DNA of 64,000 nt from NCBI GenBank assembly GCA_963796675.1, contig CAWCMS010000008.1, positions 620,001 to 684,000 on the forward strand. The letters run 5' to 3'. This DNA is from CAWCDJ01 sp963796675. Lineage in GTDB: Bacteria; Acidobacteriota; Terriglobia; Bryobacterales; Bryobacteraceae. Positions 1-9,185 of this stretch are shown piece by piece (position 1 is the first letter of the stretch; the number at the start of each line of letters is the position of its first letter). The notes below the pieces were generated by a model. That model did no database searches. It saw nothing but the letters and a program-made list of their open reading frames with translations, and was not told where the DNA came from. The position numbers and the translations under genes are program-made.

Positions 1-594
1 TAGCGCCAAAAGTTCCCTCCGGCGCCGCTTCTTGATGCGCTCGTCCACTTTCCGCCAGAACTTCAGGAAGTAACTGATCGCGGAAATGATTGCGAAGAAC
101 ATCACAACCCACATCAATAGGAGTCCGGGAGTGCGTAGCGCCTCATGCCGGACGCTGAGCAGCATGCAGGAAATTGCTACCACCTGCGCAAACATCTTGG
201 TCTTGCCGAGGTCGCTGGCCTTGATGGTGTAGCCTTCGGCCGCCGCGATGCTGCGCAGGCCGCTGACCGCAAACTCCCGGCCGATGATCAGGATGGCCAT
301 CCAGCCGGGCAGGACGCGCACCTGCACGAGTGAAATTAAGGCCGCCGAAATCAATAATTTATCGGCAATCGGATCGAGCAGCGTGCCAATCGTGGTCACC
401 TGTTTCCAGCGGCGCGCCAGGTACCCGTCCAGCAGATCGGTCCCGGCGGCGGTCAGAAAAATACCGAGCGCCAGCCACTCATTGGAAACCACGACCGAGC
501 CTGCTGCAAACCCGACTTTCTCCTCCACCAGAACCGCAACCAGCAGCGGTACAAAAAATATACGGAGAATCGTCAACGAATTCGGAAGATTCAT
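1..594 (-). CDS. pgsA: CDP-diacylglycerol-glycerol-3-phosphate 3-phosphatidyltransferase (partial, 3' end cut)
   Basis: Membrane enzyme that joins CDP-diacylglycerol to glycerol-3-phosphate, the committed step to phosphatidylglycerol. The frame starts at the ATG at 594 (MNLPNSLTILRIFFVPLL) and stays open to base 1, about 198 codons, near the family's full length, so only the extreme C-terminus is missing. The CDP-alcohol phosphotransferase signature is visible as DG..AR followed by G...D...D (DGYLARRWKQ, then GTLLDPIAD). Several hydrophobic segments follow. The N-terminal SLTILR motif is typical of PgsA. It is divergent from the sulfatase-like gene, with about 107 bp between the two starts. 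Confidence 0.93.
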   Translation of the reverse strand, partial: MNLPNSLTILRIFFVPLLVAVLVEEKVGFAAGSVVVSNEWLALGIFLTAAGTDLLDGYLARRWKQVTTIGTLLDPIADKLLISAALISLVQVRVLPGWMAILIIGREFAVSGLRSIAAAEGYTIKASDLGKTKMFAQVVAISCMLLSVRHEALRTPGLLLMWVVMFFAIISAISYFLKFWRKVDERIKKRRRRELLAL

Positions 595-701
595 CGCCTG
601 ACCCAACTATAATTCGGGCCACCTCCCTTGAACAACCCCGGAGGTGCCCAAAGGCTTAACGATTCGGTACTACCCCGGCATTCTATACTTGAGTTTTCGC
701 C

Positions 702-1877
702 ATGCTCTCCCGTCGTCATTTCTTTTTGGGCAGCCTTGCTGCAACCGCCTTTGCCGCCAAGAAGCCCGCCGCCGAGCGCCCGAGTGTCCTGCTTCTCACG
801 GTGGACGATCTTCCTGCGTGGGTCCTCGGCAGTTATGGAAACAAGGAGGTAAAGACCCCCAACCTCGACCGCCTGGCTCTCATGGGAGTCCGCTTCGAGC
901 GACACACGGTCTGCTCGCCGGCGCCCGTGCCCGGCCTCGCGACGATGCTGACCGGTCTGACGCCCATGCAGCTGACTGGCGGCGAATCCATCCCGCCCTC
1001 GGCCGCAACCCTCGACCGGCTGCTGGCCGGCGCCGGATATACCACCCGGACAGCCGACCCCGCGGCGGCCGTCACATTTCTCGGCGGGCAAACCGCCGCG
1101 AAGCCGTTCTTCCTGCGCGTCCACTTCTCCAGCCTCCAGCCGCCGTACGCTAACGTGCCACAAAAGTATCTGGACCTGTACGCTACTGCGAGCCTCGATA
1201 GTTTCGGCCGTGAGCCCGCCTCGCCGCACGCCGCCCTGGGGAAAGAGATGCTGGCGAATCGGCTCGCCAACCAGCGCAAGGCAGCCGCCGCAATCACGGC
1301 GCTCGACAACCAGGTGCAGCAGGTCTACTCGCAAGTGGCCGCGCACCGTCTCACCGACAAGACGCTGGTGATTCTGACCTCTACCTGCGGAGCCCTGCTG
1401 GGCCGCCACGGCCTGTGGGATGCAGGCGAAGCCTCCACGCCCGTGAACATGTACCGCGAAGCGGTGGAGACGCCGCTAATCTGGGTGTGGCCGGGCCAGA
1501 TCCCGCCCCAGATCTCCCGTCCCGAACTGGTCAACAGCTACGATCTGCTGCCCTCGCTGTGCGAGGTCGTGTCGATCCCGCCGCCCTCGGCAAATTTGTG
1601 CGGCCGGAGTTACGCCTTGCTGGCCACCGGAAAGCCGTTGCCAAAAAAGCAGCCCTGGCCCACCACAACCTTCAGCCGGCTGCACGAAACCGCAATGGCG
1701 CGCATCGAACGGTACAAAACTGTCGTCAGGGATCAGGGAAAAGGGGAGGGAGAACTTTACGACCTGCAGGCGGACCCGGGAGAATCAGTCAACCAGTTCG
1801 AAAACCCGCAGTTTCTAACCATTCGCAATCAGTTGGCGGCAGATCTGGCGGCGTGGCAGCGCCGCTATTCGTCCTGA
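702..1877 (+). CDS. sulfatase-fold secreted protein with degenerate active site
   Basis: A 391-aa protein of the arylsulfatase/alkaline phosphatase superfamily. An N-terminal SRRHFFLGS segment followed by a hydrophobic stretch suggests Tat-type export. Family landmarks are present: an early metal-site VDD, KTPNLDRLA, the WPGQIP region, and a C-terminal LYDLQADPGE. Two catalytic elements are altered. The formylglycine motif C/S-x-P-x-R reads CSPAP, with no Arg, and the metal-binding TSDHG near residue 225 reads TSTCG. The fold is therefore recognisable but classical sulfatase activity is doubtful; it may be a pseudoenzyme or have another hydrolase role. It reads in one clean frame, so sequence error is unlikely to explain both changes. 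Confidence 0.8.
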   Translation: MLSRRHFFLGSLAATAFAAKKPAAERPSVLLLTVDDLPAWVLGSYGNKEVKTPNLDRLALMGVRFERHTVCSPAPVPGLATMLTGLTPMQLTGGESIPPSAATLDRLLAGAGYTTRTADPAAAVTFLGGQTAAKPFFLRVHFSSLQPPYANVPQKYLDLYATASLDSFGREPASPHAALGKEMLANRLANQRKAAAAITALDNQVQQVYSQVAAHRLTDKTLVILTSTCGALLGRHGLWDAGEASTPVNMYREAVETPLIWVWPGQIPPQISRPELVNSYDLLPSLCEVVSIPPPSANLCGRSYALLATGKPLPKKQPWPTTTFSRLHETAMARIERYKTVVRDQGKGEGELYDLQADPGESVNQFENPQFLTIRNQLAADLAAWQRRYSS

Positions 1878-1921
1878 GCGGAGCCGGCCCGGGAGTTTTT
1901 GGAATCCCGGGCCCCTTCCGG

Positions 1922-2149
1922 CTACTTCTTGCACTTGGCCAACGAGTGGTCGTTCGCCTGGTAACACTTACCGGTTGCGTTCAGGTTCTTCGCCATGTTC
2001 GCCGGCGCTTCCATTTTGGAATGGCAGACCGTGCAGGACTTGACGCCTTCCTTCTTCATATACTCCGGCTTGCCGTAAGAGGCCGTGGTGCAAATCATAA
2101 AGCCGGCCGTCAACAGCGCTGCGGGAACAATCAGCTTCAATGCGCGCAT
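1922..2149 (-). CDS. small exported monoheme c-type cytochrome-like protein
   Basis: A 75-aa protein with a signal peptide (basic start, hydrophobic LIVPAALLTAGFMI) and one CxxCH haem-attachment motif (CTVCH, near residue 40). Methionines follow the motif and could supply the distal haem ligand. Two further cysteines lie near the C-terminus. An AGGAGA ribosome-binding site lies just upstream of the ATG at 2149. It is probably a periplasmic electron carrier or a cytochrome-like domain protein; no redox partner gene is adjacent. It is convergent with the sulfatase-like gene, 44 bp away. Confidence 0.75.
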   Translation of the reverse strand: MRALKLIVPAALLTAGFMICTTASYGKPEYMKKEGVKSCTVCHSKMEAPANMAKNLNATGKCYQANDHSLAKCKK

Positions 2150-2273
2150 GCATTTCTCCTTCGACTTTCAGGATATAACACCTGAAAATCTGAAACTTCA
2201 CAACTAGTATAACTGCCTTTGTCGGAATTCACGACAAATTGTGGAAAAACTTTAATGTAATTTCCCGCCCACC

Positions 2274-2876
2274 TTAGAGGTTCGCGTTGGGCTCCAGACT
2301 GCGCCAAAGATACCAGCTGGCAACCGTACAGTACGGACGCCAGCAGCCGGCAATTTTCTCCATATCGGCCGGTGAGGGGAGATCGGCCAGACCATAAGCC
2401 TTGCGGATCGCGTTCCGGATCCCCAGATCGCCCGTGGGCAGCACATCGGGGCGCTGCAGCGCGAAGATCAGGAACATGTGGACGGTCCAGGCGCCAATGC
2501 CTTTGACTTGGGTCAGCCGTTCGATCACTTCCTGGTCGCTCAGCGCATGAAGCTCTTCGAAAACCACCCTGCCGTCGCGAGTATGCCGCGCCAGGTCGCG
2601 GATATAGGCGGTCTTCTGCGTGGAAAGACCGAGCGTGCGCATACGGGAGGGGCGCAGTTTCAGGATGCTCTCGGGGGTGACTTTCCCTCCCGCCGCCTTC
2701 GCCACCCGCTCGAAGATCACGCTTGCCACCCGCCCGCTCAATTGCTGGAACACGATCGATTTGACCAGCGTCTCGAAATCGGGATCGCGGAAACGGATGG
2801 CATACTCGCCGACCCGCTCGATAATCTCCGATAAAATGGGGTCGGACCGCTTGAGGTGGTGAATGGCTTGCTGCAT
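2274..2876 (-). CDS. DNA-3-methyladenine glycosylase II family (HhH-GPD)
   Basis: About 200 aa, the short AlkA-like form without the N-terminal domain of E. coli AlkA. These enzymes excise alkylated bases by cutting the N-glycosidic bond. The HhH-GPD core is clear: a helix-hairpin-helix around LTQVKGIGAWT, then the catalytic Asp in PTGDLG about 20 residues later. An early FETLVKSIVFQQLS segment also fits the family. An ATG at 2876 (MQQAIHHL) is preferred; a longer start at 2900 is possible but would crowd the divergent gene whose ATG is at 2923. The promoters of the two genes share this short intergenic space. Confidence 0.88.
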   Translation of the reverse strand: MQQAIHHLKRSDPILSEIIERVGEYAIRFRDPDFETLVKSIVFQQLSGRVASVIFERVAKAAGGKVTPESILKLRPSRMRTLGLSTQKTAYIRDLARHTRDGRVVFEELHALSDQEVIERLTQVKGIGAWTVHMFLIFALQRPDVLPTGDLGIRNAIRKAYGLADLPSPADMEKIAGCWRPYCTVASWYLWRSLEPNANL

Positions 2877-2922
2877 AGTGAAACAATCGCCCGCCAGCAT
2901 ACGTCAGCCCTATTGTATCGGG

Positions 2923-3915
2923 ATGCGAATCACGCTTGTTTTTGCTCTGGCTACGGCTCTCTCGGCGCAGGTGCAGCCGTCCAAACCGGCCGATCAGGAT
3001 CTGCCCGCCCCTATTAGGGTCGACGTCAATGTGGTCAACATTCTGACCTCGGTACGCGACCGCCGCGGCGCTCTCGTCCCCAACCTCGAGGAGAAAGACT
3101 TCACCATCCTTGAGGACGGTAAAGCGCAGAATATCAAATACTTCTCGAAGGAAACCGACCTTCCGCTGACGATCGGACTGCTGATCGATGTGAGCGGCAG
3201 CCAACGCAATCTGATCGACATCGAGCGGAATGCGGCGTCGCAGTTCTTCTCGCAGGTATTGCGCAAGAAAGACGAGGCGTTCCTCATCAGCTTCGGCGAA
3301 GAAAGCGAACTGCTGCAGGATTACACGAGTAGTGCGCGCCTCCTGTCGGAGGGGCTGAACCACCTTCAGGTAAGTTCCGGGGTAGGCGGAATCGGCCCCG
3401 GCCCTGTCCCGACCGCCAGCCAGCCGCGAGGAACGGTCCTTTACGAATCGGTCTACCTGGCCGCAAACGACAAGCTCAAATCCGAAGTCGGGCGTAAAGT
3501 CATTGTTATCATCACCGACGGGGTGGACGAAGGCAGCCGCACGACCATGAATCAGGCGATTGAAGCGGCCCAGAAGTCGGATGCGGTCATTTATAGCATC
3601 GATTACTACGACCCCAGCGCCTATAGCCGCGGCGGCTTCGGTATCAGTCTCGGAGGCGGCGGTGGCGAGGGCGTGCTGAAGAAAATGTCCGATGAGACCG
3701 GCGGCCGTATGTACAGAGTCGACCGGAAGCACACGCTCGATGAGGTGTTCCGCGAACTGCAGGAAGAGATGCGCAGCCAATATGCGATCGGCTACACCCC
3801 GGCTGACGACACCAAGGACGGCAGCTATCGCAAGATCGACGTCAGGCTGGCCAACAAAGACCTCAAGGCGCAGGCCCGCAAGGGATATTACGCCATCAAG
3901 CCGGACGCGCGGTAG
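2923..3915 (+). CDS. secreted VWFA-domain protein (acidobacterial VWFA-related family)
   Basis: About 330 aa. The ATG at 2923 gives a signal peptide (MRITLVFALATALSAQ). A 40-residue stretch with VRDRRGALVPNLEEKDFTI precedes the A domain, as in the VWFA-related family common in acidobacteria. The A domain begins at LPLTIGLLIDVSGSQ, which carries the DxSxS metal-ion-dependent adhesion motif; a second acidic loop is ITDGVDEGS. The C-terminal part includes a glycine-rich loop and a short beta-rich end. Function is probably extracellular or periplasmic protein binding; no partner is evident. The stop overlaps the end of the convergent rmlD-like gene by 20 bp. Confidence 0.85.
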   Translation: MRITLVFALATALSAQVQPSKPADQDLPAPIRVDVNVVNILTSVRDRRGALVPNLEEKDFTILEDGKAQNIKYFSKETDLPLTIGLLIDVSGSQRNLIDIERNAASQFFSQVLRKKDEAFLISFGEESELLQDYTSSARLLSEGLNHLQVSSGVGGIGPGPVPTASQPRGTVLYESVYLAANDKLKSEVGRKVIVIITDGVDEGSRTTMNQAIEAAQKSDAVIYSIDYYDPSAYSRGGFGISLGGGGGEGVLKKMSDETGGRMYRVDRKHTLDEVFRELQEEMRSQYAIGYTPADDTKDGSYRKIDVRLANKDLKAQARKGYYAIKPDAR

Positions 3916-4777
3916 CCTTCCGTTCGGCGAAATACGCTTCCAGGGCATCACGCAGGGCCGGCATCGGCTGCACGCCTACCCGCTCCATCTTCCCATTCGA
4001 TAACGCGGAGTACTTGGGCCGCCGGGCCGCCGTACGATACTCCCGCTCATTGGTCGCGAGTAGCGTCGGCTCGAGACCGGCCACCTCGAAAATCAGCCGC
4101 GCAAAGCGGAACCAGGATACAGGGAAGCCTCCGCCGATGTGGAAGACGCCGGATTGGTCCCGTTCGACGAGATCGATCGTGCGCGATGCCAGCGCGGGGG
4201 CGAAAGCTGGGGAGGCGACGTGATCTTCCACCACACGGATCGGCTGGCCGCCGCCTGCCAGCCGGAGCATCACTTCGACGAAGTTTCCGCGCGCCGTGCT
4301 CCATCCGGCCGGACCGTAAACGCCCGAAGTACGAACGACCAGGGCCCGATCGAGGTATGCCCGTGCGTACAGTTCGCCGGCCAGTTTGGAGACGGCATAG
4401 GCACCGAGCGGATGCGGCAGGTCCTCTTCCACGTAGGGCTGGCGCGTCGTCCCGTCGAACACGTAATCAGTGGAGAAATGGACCAGGCGGGCATCGATCT
4501 GCCGGCAGGCCAGCGCCAGGTTGCGCACGGCGAGGCCGTTGATCTGGAGAGCCGCCAGCGGCTCCTTCTCGGCAACATCGACCTGGTTGTAGGCTGCCGA
4601 GTTGAAGACCACCTCCGCGTCGAATTCGGCAAGCGCCTGTTCGACGGACTGGCTACTCGTGATATCGACCTGACTGCGATCGAACGCGATCACGGAGTAG
4701 CGCCTCGCCCGAAGTTCCTGGACCAGTTCGACACCCAATTGTCCGGCGGCCCCGAAAACCACCGCTCTGCGCTTCAT
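3896..4777 (-). CDS. dTDP-4-dehydrorhamnose reductase-like (RmlD/NAD-dependent epimerase family)
   Basis: About 293 aa from the ATG at 4777 (MKRRAVVFGAAGQLG). The N-terminal GAAGQLG is the Rossmann dinucleotide-binding loop. STDYVFDG near residue 105 and the catalytic Tyr/Lys in YAVSKLAGE are those of RmlD enzymes, which reduce dTDP-4-keto-rhamnose to dTDP-rhamnose. No rmlA, rmlB or rmlC lies nearby, so the substrate is not proven; other sugar-nucleotide reductases of this family look similar. A longer frame upstream (MPLRYAGIP) is unlikely to be translated. Confidence 0.85.
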   Translation of the reverse strand: MKRRAVVFGAAGQLGVELVQELRARRYSVIAFDRSQVDITSSQSVEQALAEFDAEVVFNSAAYNQVDVAEKEPLAALQINGLAVRNLALACRQIDARLVHFSTDYVFDGTTRQPYVEEDLPHPLGAYAVSKLAGELYARAYLDRALVVRTSGVYGPAGWSTARGNFVEVMLRLAGGGQPIRVVEDHVASPAFAPALASRTIDLVERDQSGVFHIGGGFPVSWFRFARLIFEVAGLEPTLLATNEREYRTAARRPKYSALSNGKMERVGVQPMPALRDALEAYFAERKATARPA

Positions 4778-4818
4778 AGGAATTCCAGCATACCTCAGGG
4801 GCAAGCTGGAGAAGGCTC

Positions 4819-5490
4819 CTAGAAATAGAGATTGAACTTGAAACCGAACGCATTGGTGTGGGCGGGCGGCGCCTGGCTGGAGTGATCCCGCAGATAGTAA
4901 GGCTCCAGCATGACGTGCGAACCGGCCGGAAACTGGGCGCCGAGTTCGTACCGCCAGGGCGTCCAGGCGTTATACCGGCTATCGTAAAAAGCTTCGACGT
5001 CGCCGTACGGGATGCATTCGAAGCGGCCGCGTTCGTAATCGTACTCGAGGCGAAGACGGTTGCGGTACCGCGTGGAGAAAGACTGTCCGCGGATGAGGCG
5101 GAATTCGCCGCGGTTCCGCGAGGAGATCAACAGGTTCAGCGGCAGGGGATAGCGCGCAGTGAGATCCAGCAGGATGCGGTTCTCGGTCGCGGTGTTTCCG
5201 CCCGGCATGGCCACGCGGTAGCGGTAGCCTGCGCCGAAGGTGAGGTAGCGGCGCTTGAAGACATCGGGTTGCGTGCGCAAACGCGGCCGCAGCACGGGCT
5301 TCAGCGCCGTTTCCACGAAGAACGTGAAGTTTCCATGCCAATCGCCGGCACCCGGTTCGCCGATCAGGAGATTCTGCAGCTCCAGGCGCAACATGGGCTG
5401 CACCTGCACGTAGGTATTCAGTTCCGGACGGAGTTGGAATTCCGAGTCCTGCCCGGCCGACAGGGCGACGAAGGCGAGGAGGCACAGAAT
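4819..5490 (-). CDS. DUF2490-like outer-membrane protein, start unclear
   Basis: The frame encodes about 220 aa rich in alternating polar and aromatic residues, ending in FKFNLYF, the terminal aromatic typical of outer-membrane beta-barrels. Repeated RYR/RLRLEY strands resemble the DUF2490 family. The first in-frame ATG (5407-5409) would cut off a signal-peptide-like stretch (AILCLLAFVALSAGQD) encoded between about 5443 and 5493. No ATG, GTG or TTG lies between that stretch and the preceding in-frame stop, so either a rare start (ATT at 5490) or a local base error is involved. Function unknown. Confidence 0.65.
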   Translation of the reverse strand: MLCLLAFVALSAGQDSEFQLRPELNTYVQVQPMLRLELQNLLIGEPGAGDWHGNFTFFVETALKPVLRPRLRTQPDVFKRRYLTFGAGYRYRVAMPGGNTATENRILLDLTARYPLPLNLLISSRNRGEFRLIRGQSFSTRYRNRLRLEYDYERGRFECIPYGDVEAFYDSRYNAWTPWRYELGAQFPAGSHVMLEPYYLRDHSSQAPPAHTNAFGFKFNLYF

Positions 5491-5586
5491 CGCCTTAGAC
5501 GTGCACTCGATTCTGGATGCTGGCCGCGGTACGCCGTCTCAGAACTTTCTTAGAGCCTTGGGAGCCGGGCGGGCATCCTCCCCACG

Positions 5587-6714
5587 GTGGCTGGTCTTCG
5601 CGCGAATACGAAATGGTTTGCAGTCTCGCTCCTGGCGGTGATGGCGATCGGGGCGGGCGCACTCTATCCGCGACGTGGCGCGGAACCACAGCCCTCGCCT
5701 TTCGGCCCGACGGTGGCCAACCAGGAGCCCGCACCGGGGGCAGCACCGGCGGGCATGGTCTGGATCCCGGGCGGCGAGTTTTCCATGGGCGCGCAGGAGT
5801 CGCAAAACATGGATGCCACCGGCATGAAGGCCACCCTCGATTCGCGGCCCGTGCATCGCGTCTACGTGGACGGCTTCTTCATGGACCGCACGGACGTCAC
5901 CAATCGAGAGTTTGCGCAGTTTGTGAAGGCCACGAGCTATGTGACAATCGCGGAGCGAACGCCGCGCGCCGAAGACTTTCCGGGCGCGCCGCCGGAGAAC
6001 CTGGTACCCGGATCGGTCGTTTTTTCGCCGCCCAACCACCCGGTGCCGCTCGAGAATCATTTCGTCTGGTGGAGCTACATCCGCGGCGCGAACTGGCGGC
6101 ATCCGCAAGGGCCGCACAGCGACATTCGCAACCGGCCCGACTATCCAGTGGTCCACATCGCCTACGCGGATGCCGAGGCGTATGCGAAGTGGGCGGGGGA
6201 ACGCCTGCCGACCGAGGCCGAATGGGAGTTCGCGGCGCGCGGCGGACTCTCCGGCAAGCTCTACGTTTGGGGCGATGACTTCCGGCCCGACAGCCACTGG
6301 ATGGCCAACACCTTCCAGGGCCGTTTCCCTTCGACCGACACCGGCGAGGACGGCTACTCCGGCATCGCGCCGGTGGCGCAATTTCCGCCCAACGGTTACG
6401 GGCTCTACGATATGGCGGGGAACGTCTGGCAGTGGACCGGTGACTGGTATCGCCCCGATTACTACCGTCAACTGGCCGATGCTGGGGGCGTCGCGCGGAA
6501 CCCTCTGGGGCCCGATGCCGCTTACGACCCTAGCGAACCCGGCCAGCCCAAAAAGGTGCAGCGCGGCGGCTCTTTCCTCTGCACCGACCAATACTGTTCG
6601 CGATATATGGTGGGGACGCGCGGCAAAGGCGAAATCAGCACAGGCACCAACCATCTGGGCTTCCGCTGCGTGATGACCCGGGCACAATATCAGGTCGATC
6701 GGCAGCTTCGGTAA
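5587..6714 (+). CDS. formylglycine-generating enzyme family protein (SUMF1/FGE-sulfatase domain)
   Basis: A 375-aa protein with a GTG start at 5587 and an N-terminal hydrophobic segment (about residues 10-27), so exported or membrane-anchored. The FGE domain runs from GMVWIPGGEFSMG to LGFRCVMT, with LPTEAEWEFAARGG and YDMAGNVWQWTGDWY as signatures. Unlike many FGE-fold proteins of other function, it keeps the paired cysteines (LCTDQYCSRY) that match the copper/redox pair of true FGE. FGE oxidises the Cys of C-x-P-x-R in sulfatases to formylglycine. The only sulfatase-like gene in the window (702-1877) lacks that full motif, so its substrate is not obvious here. Confidence 0.87.
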   Translation: MAGLRANTKWFAVSLLAVMAIGAGALYPRRGAEPQPSPFGPTVANQEPAPGAAPAGMVWIPGGEFSMGAQESQNMDATGMKATLDSRPVHRVYVDGFFMDRTDVTNREFAQFVKATSYVTIAERTPRAEDFPGAPPENLVPGSVVFSPPNHPVPLENHFVWWSYIRGANWRHPQGPHSDIRNRPDYPVVHIAYADAEAYAKWAGERLPTEAEWEFAARGGLSGKLYVWGDDFRPDSHWMANTFQGRFPSTDTGEDGYSGIAPVAQFPPNGYGLYDMAGNVWQWTGDWYRPDYYRQLADAGGVARNPLGPDAAYDPSEPGQPKKVQRGGSFLCTDQYCSRYMVGTRGKGEISTGTNHLGFRCVMTRAQYQVDRQLR

Positions 6715-6761
6715 CCCTTCCGGGCGCGGCGCGCGGTGCGATACAGTTGAGGGCACCACGT

Positions 6762-9185
6762 ATGCTGACCCGCCGCGAATTCGCCGCCTCCGCAGCCGCG
6801 CTCTGCCTCGCGAAGGCCAACCCGCAGGATACCGTCTCGGGCCCGATACTTCTCTGGTACAAGCAGCCCGCCGCGCGCTGGACCGATGCTTTACCGATCG
6901 GCAACGGACGGCTCGGCGCGATGATTTTCGGCGGCATACTCGATGAGCGCATCCAGATGAATGAGGATACGCTCTGGTCGGGCAGTCCGCGGGAGTGGAA
7001 CAATCCGGACGCAAAGCAGCACCTGGCCGAGATCCGCCGGCTGGTGCTCGAAGAACAGGATTACGCAGGCGCGGACCGGGGCTGCAAACAGATGCAAGGT
7101 CCGTATAACGAATCGTACGAGCCTCTCGGCAATCTGCACATCGCATCCGAGCACTCCGCCGAAGTGGCGGACTACCGGCGCGAGCTCGATCTGGATGCGG
7201 CAGTGGCGCGAGTCACCTACCGCATGGGCAAGGCGGAATACACCCGCGAGTATTTTGCGTCGGCCCCGGCGGAGGTGATGGCGGTCCGCTACACGACCAC
7301 AGACCCCGACGGTTTGGCCCTTACTGTCTCGATCGATAGCCCCCTGCGGTCGACGTCCGAAGCCTCCGCGGATGGCGTGCTGCGGCTCATCGGGAAGGCG
7401 CCCGCACATGCCGATCCGAACTACGTGCAATCGTCCGATCCGGTGCAGTATAGCGATGCCGAGGGCAAGGGTATGCGCTTCGAAGCGCGCGTGGAGGCGA
7501 TCGCCGAAGGCGGCACGGTGACGGCGGAATCGAACGGGCTGAAGATCCGCGGCGCGAAGGCGGTGACGTTGCTGATCGCGACGAAAACCGGCTATCAGGG
7601 CTACGATCGCGCCCCCGCCGGGACGGCCGCCGAGATCGCCGCAGCCTGCCACGACACTCTGGCCGCCGCGAAACGGCAGAGCTTCACAGTGTTGCGCGAG
7701 GCCCACACCGGCGACCACCGCCGCCTCTTCCGCCGCGTGTCGCTGGCACTGCCGGCGCGGGGCAATACCTTGCTCGATACGGCCGAGTGCCTCGCAGCGT
7801 TCGAGGCGAAACCCGACCCGTCGCTCGCCGCGCTCTATTTTCAGTACGGCCGCTACCTGCTGATCTCGAGCTCGCGGCCGGGCACGCAGCCAGCCAACCT
7901 GCAGGGCATCTGGAACGAAGAAGTGCGGCCACCCTGGAGTTCCAACTGGACGGTCAACATCAACACCCAGATGAATTACTGGCACGCCGAGACCTGCAAT
8001 CTGGCGGAGTGCCACGAGCCCCTCTTCGACCTGCTCGACGGTCTGAGCAAGAACGGGGCGCGCACCGCCGCGGTCAATTACGGCTGCCGCGGATGGGTGT
8101 CGCACCACAACGTGGATCTCTGGCGGCAAACGGCGCCGGTAGGCGCGTACGGCCAGGGCTCGCCGACGTGGGCGAACTGGCAAATGAGCGGCCCCTGGTT
8201 CTGCGGCCACCTGTGGGAGCACTACGCCTTTAGCCGCGACCGCGAATTCCTGAAGACGCGCGCCTACCCCATCATGAAATCGGCCGCCGAGTTTTGCCTG
8301 GACTGGCTGGTGGAGCGCAAAGACGGGCGGCTCACCACCTGCCCCTCGTTCTCGACCGAGAATAGCTTCCGCGGTCCCGACGGCCGCAATGCCCAGACCT
8401 CCGACGGTTGCACCATGGACCTGGCGCTGATTTCCGAGCTGTTCACCAACTGCATGGAGGCGTCGCGCATTCTGGAGGTGGACGCGGAGTTCGCCGCGAG
8501 GCTCAAGGCGGCGCGCGAACGCCTGGTGCCCTACCAGGTGGGCAAGCACGGCCAACTGCAGGAATGGTCGCACGATTTCGACGAGCCGGAACCCGGCCAG
8601 CGCCACATGTCCCACATGTATCCGCTGTATCCAGGTAGTGAGATTACGCCGCGCCGTAAGCCGGAGCTGGCGAAGGCCGCGCGGGTTTCGCTCGAGCGGA
8701 GGCTGGCCGCGGGCGGCGCTTATACCGGCTGGAGCCGCGCCTGGGCCATCAACTTCTGGGCGAGGCTGCTCGATGGCGAAAAGGCGTGGAAATCGGTACG
8801 GATGCTGCTGCTGCATTCGACCGGCCCCAATCTGTTCGATACGCACCCGTCCGGCAAGTCCTGGATCTTTCAGATCGACGGCAACTTCGGCGGCACGGCG
8901 GCCATCGCGGAGATGCTGCTGCAAAGCCACGACGACGCCATCGACTTCCTCCCCGCCCTGCCTGCGGCGTGGCCCGAAGGCCAGGTCAGAGGTCTGCGGG
9001 CGCGCGGCGGCGTCACGGTCGACCTGGTCTGGGCGGACGGCAGGGCCGTCGCCGCGACGCTCACCGGGAGCGTCCCGGGCGAGCACGTGCTGCGGGCTCC
9101 CCGCGGCCAGTCGATTTCGGGCGGCGGCGCGACGATGCGTATGCAGCTTCGCCGCGGCCAAACTTACCACGTAAAGTTCGCCTGA
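6762..9185 (+). CDS. glycoside hydrolase family 95 (alpha-L-fucosidase-type)
   Basis: About 807 aa, full family length. The ATG at 6762 gives MLTRREFAASAAALCLA, an Arg-Arg export signal. The N-terminal domain has WTDALPIGNGRLGAM and NEDTLWSG, hallmark GH95 motifs. In the (alpha/alpha)6 domain, NINTQMNYW holds the paired Asn of the active site, STENSFRGP the candidate catalytic Glu, and FQIDGNFGGTAA an active-site Asp. GH95 enzymes release alpha-1,2-linked L-fucose (some act on L-galactose) from glycans. This is the intact parent of the broken copy at 13786-15279. It follows the FGE gene by about 50 bp on the same strand. Confidence 0.93.
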   Translation: MLTRREFAASAAALCLAKANPQDTVSGPILLWYKQPAARWTDALPIGNGRLGAMIFGGILDERIQMNEDTLWSGSPREWNNPDAKQHLAEIRRLVLEEQDYAGADRGCKQMQGPYNESYEPLGNLHIASEHSAEVADYRRELDLDAAVARVTYRMGKAEYTREYFASAPAEVMAVRYTTTDPDGLALTVSIDSPLRSTSEASADGVLRLIGKAPAHADPNYVQSSDPVQYSDAEGKGMRFEARVEAIAEGGTVTAESNGLKIRGAKAVTLLIATKTGYQGYDRAPAGTAAEIAAACHDTLAAAKRQSFTVLREAHTGDHRRLFRRVSLALPARGNTLLDTAECLAAFEAKPDPSLAALYFQYGRYLLISSSRPGTQPANLQGIWNEEVRPPWSSNWTVNINTQMNYWHAETCNLAECHEPLFDLLDGLSKNGARTAAVNYGCRGWVSHHNVDLWRQTAPVGAYGQGSPTWANWQMSGPWFCGHLWEHYAFSRDREFLKTRAYPIMKSAAEFCLDWLVERKDGRLTTCPSFSTENSFRGPDGRNAQTSDGCTMDLALISELFTNCMEASRILEVDAEFAARLKAARERLVPYQVGKHGQLQEWSHDFDEPEPGQRHMSHMYPLYPGSEITPRRKPELAKAARVSLERRLAAGGAYTGWSRAWAINFWARLLDGEKAWKSVRMLLLHSTGPNLFDTHPSGKSWIFQIDGNFGGTAAIAEMLLQSHDDAIDFLPALPAAWPEGQVRGLRARGGVTVDLVWADGRAVAATLTGSVPGEHVLRAPRGQSISGGGATMRMQLRRGQTYHVKFA

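Noticed and set aside
2137..3951. A 604-codon minus-strand frame across the VWFA and glycosylase genes
   Set aside because: It is antisense to two well-supported genes, lacks any domain, and its composition is that of a mirror frame in high-GC DNA.
6891..9170. A 759-codon minus-strand frame opposite the GH95 gene
   Set aside because: It shadows the GH95 gene codon for codon; the plus strand has the catalytic motifs and signal peptide. The same shadow recurs at 14284-15264 in the duplicated copy.
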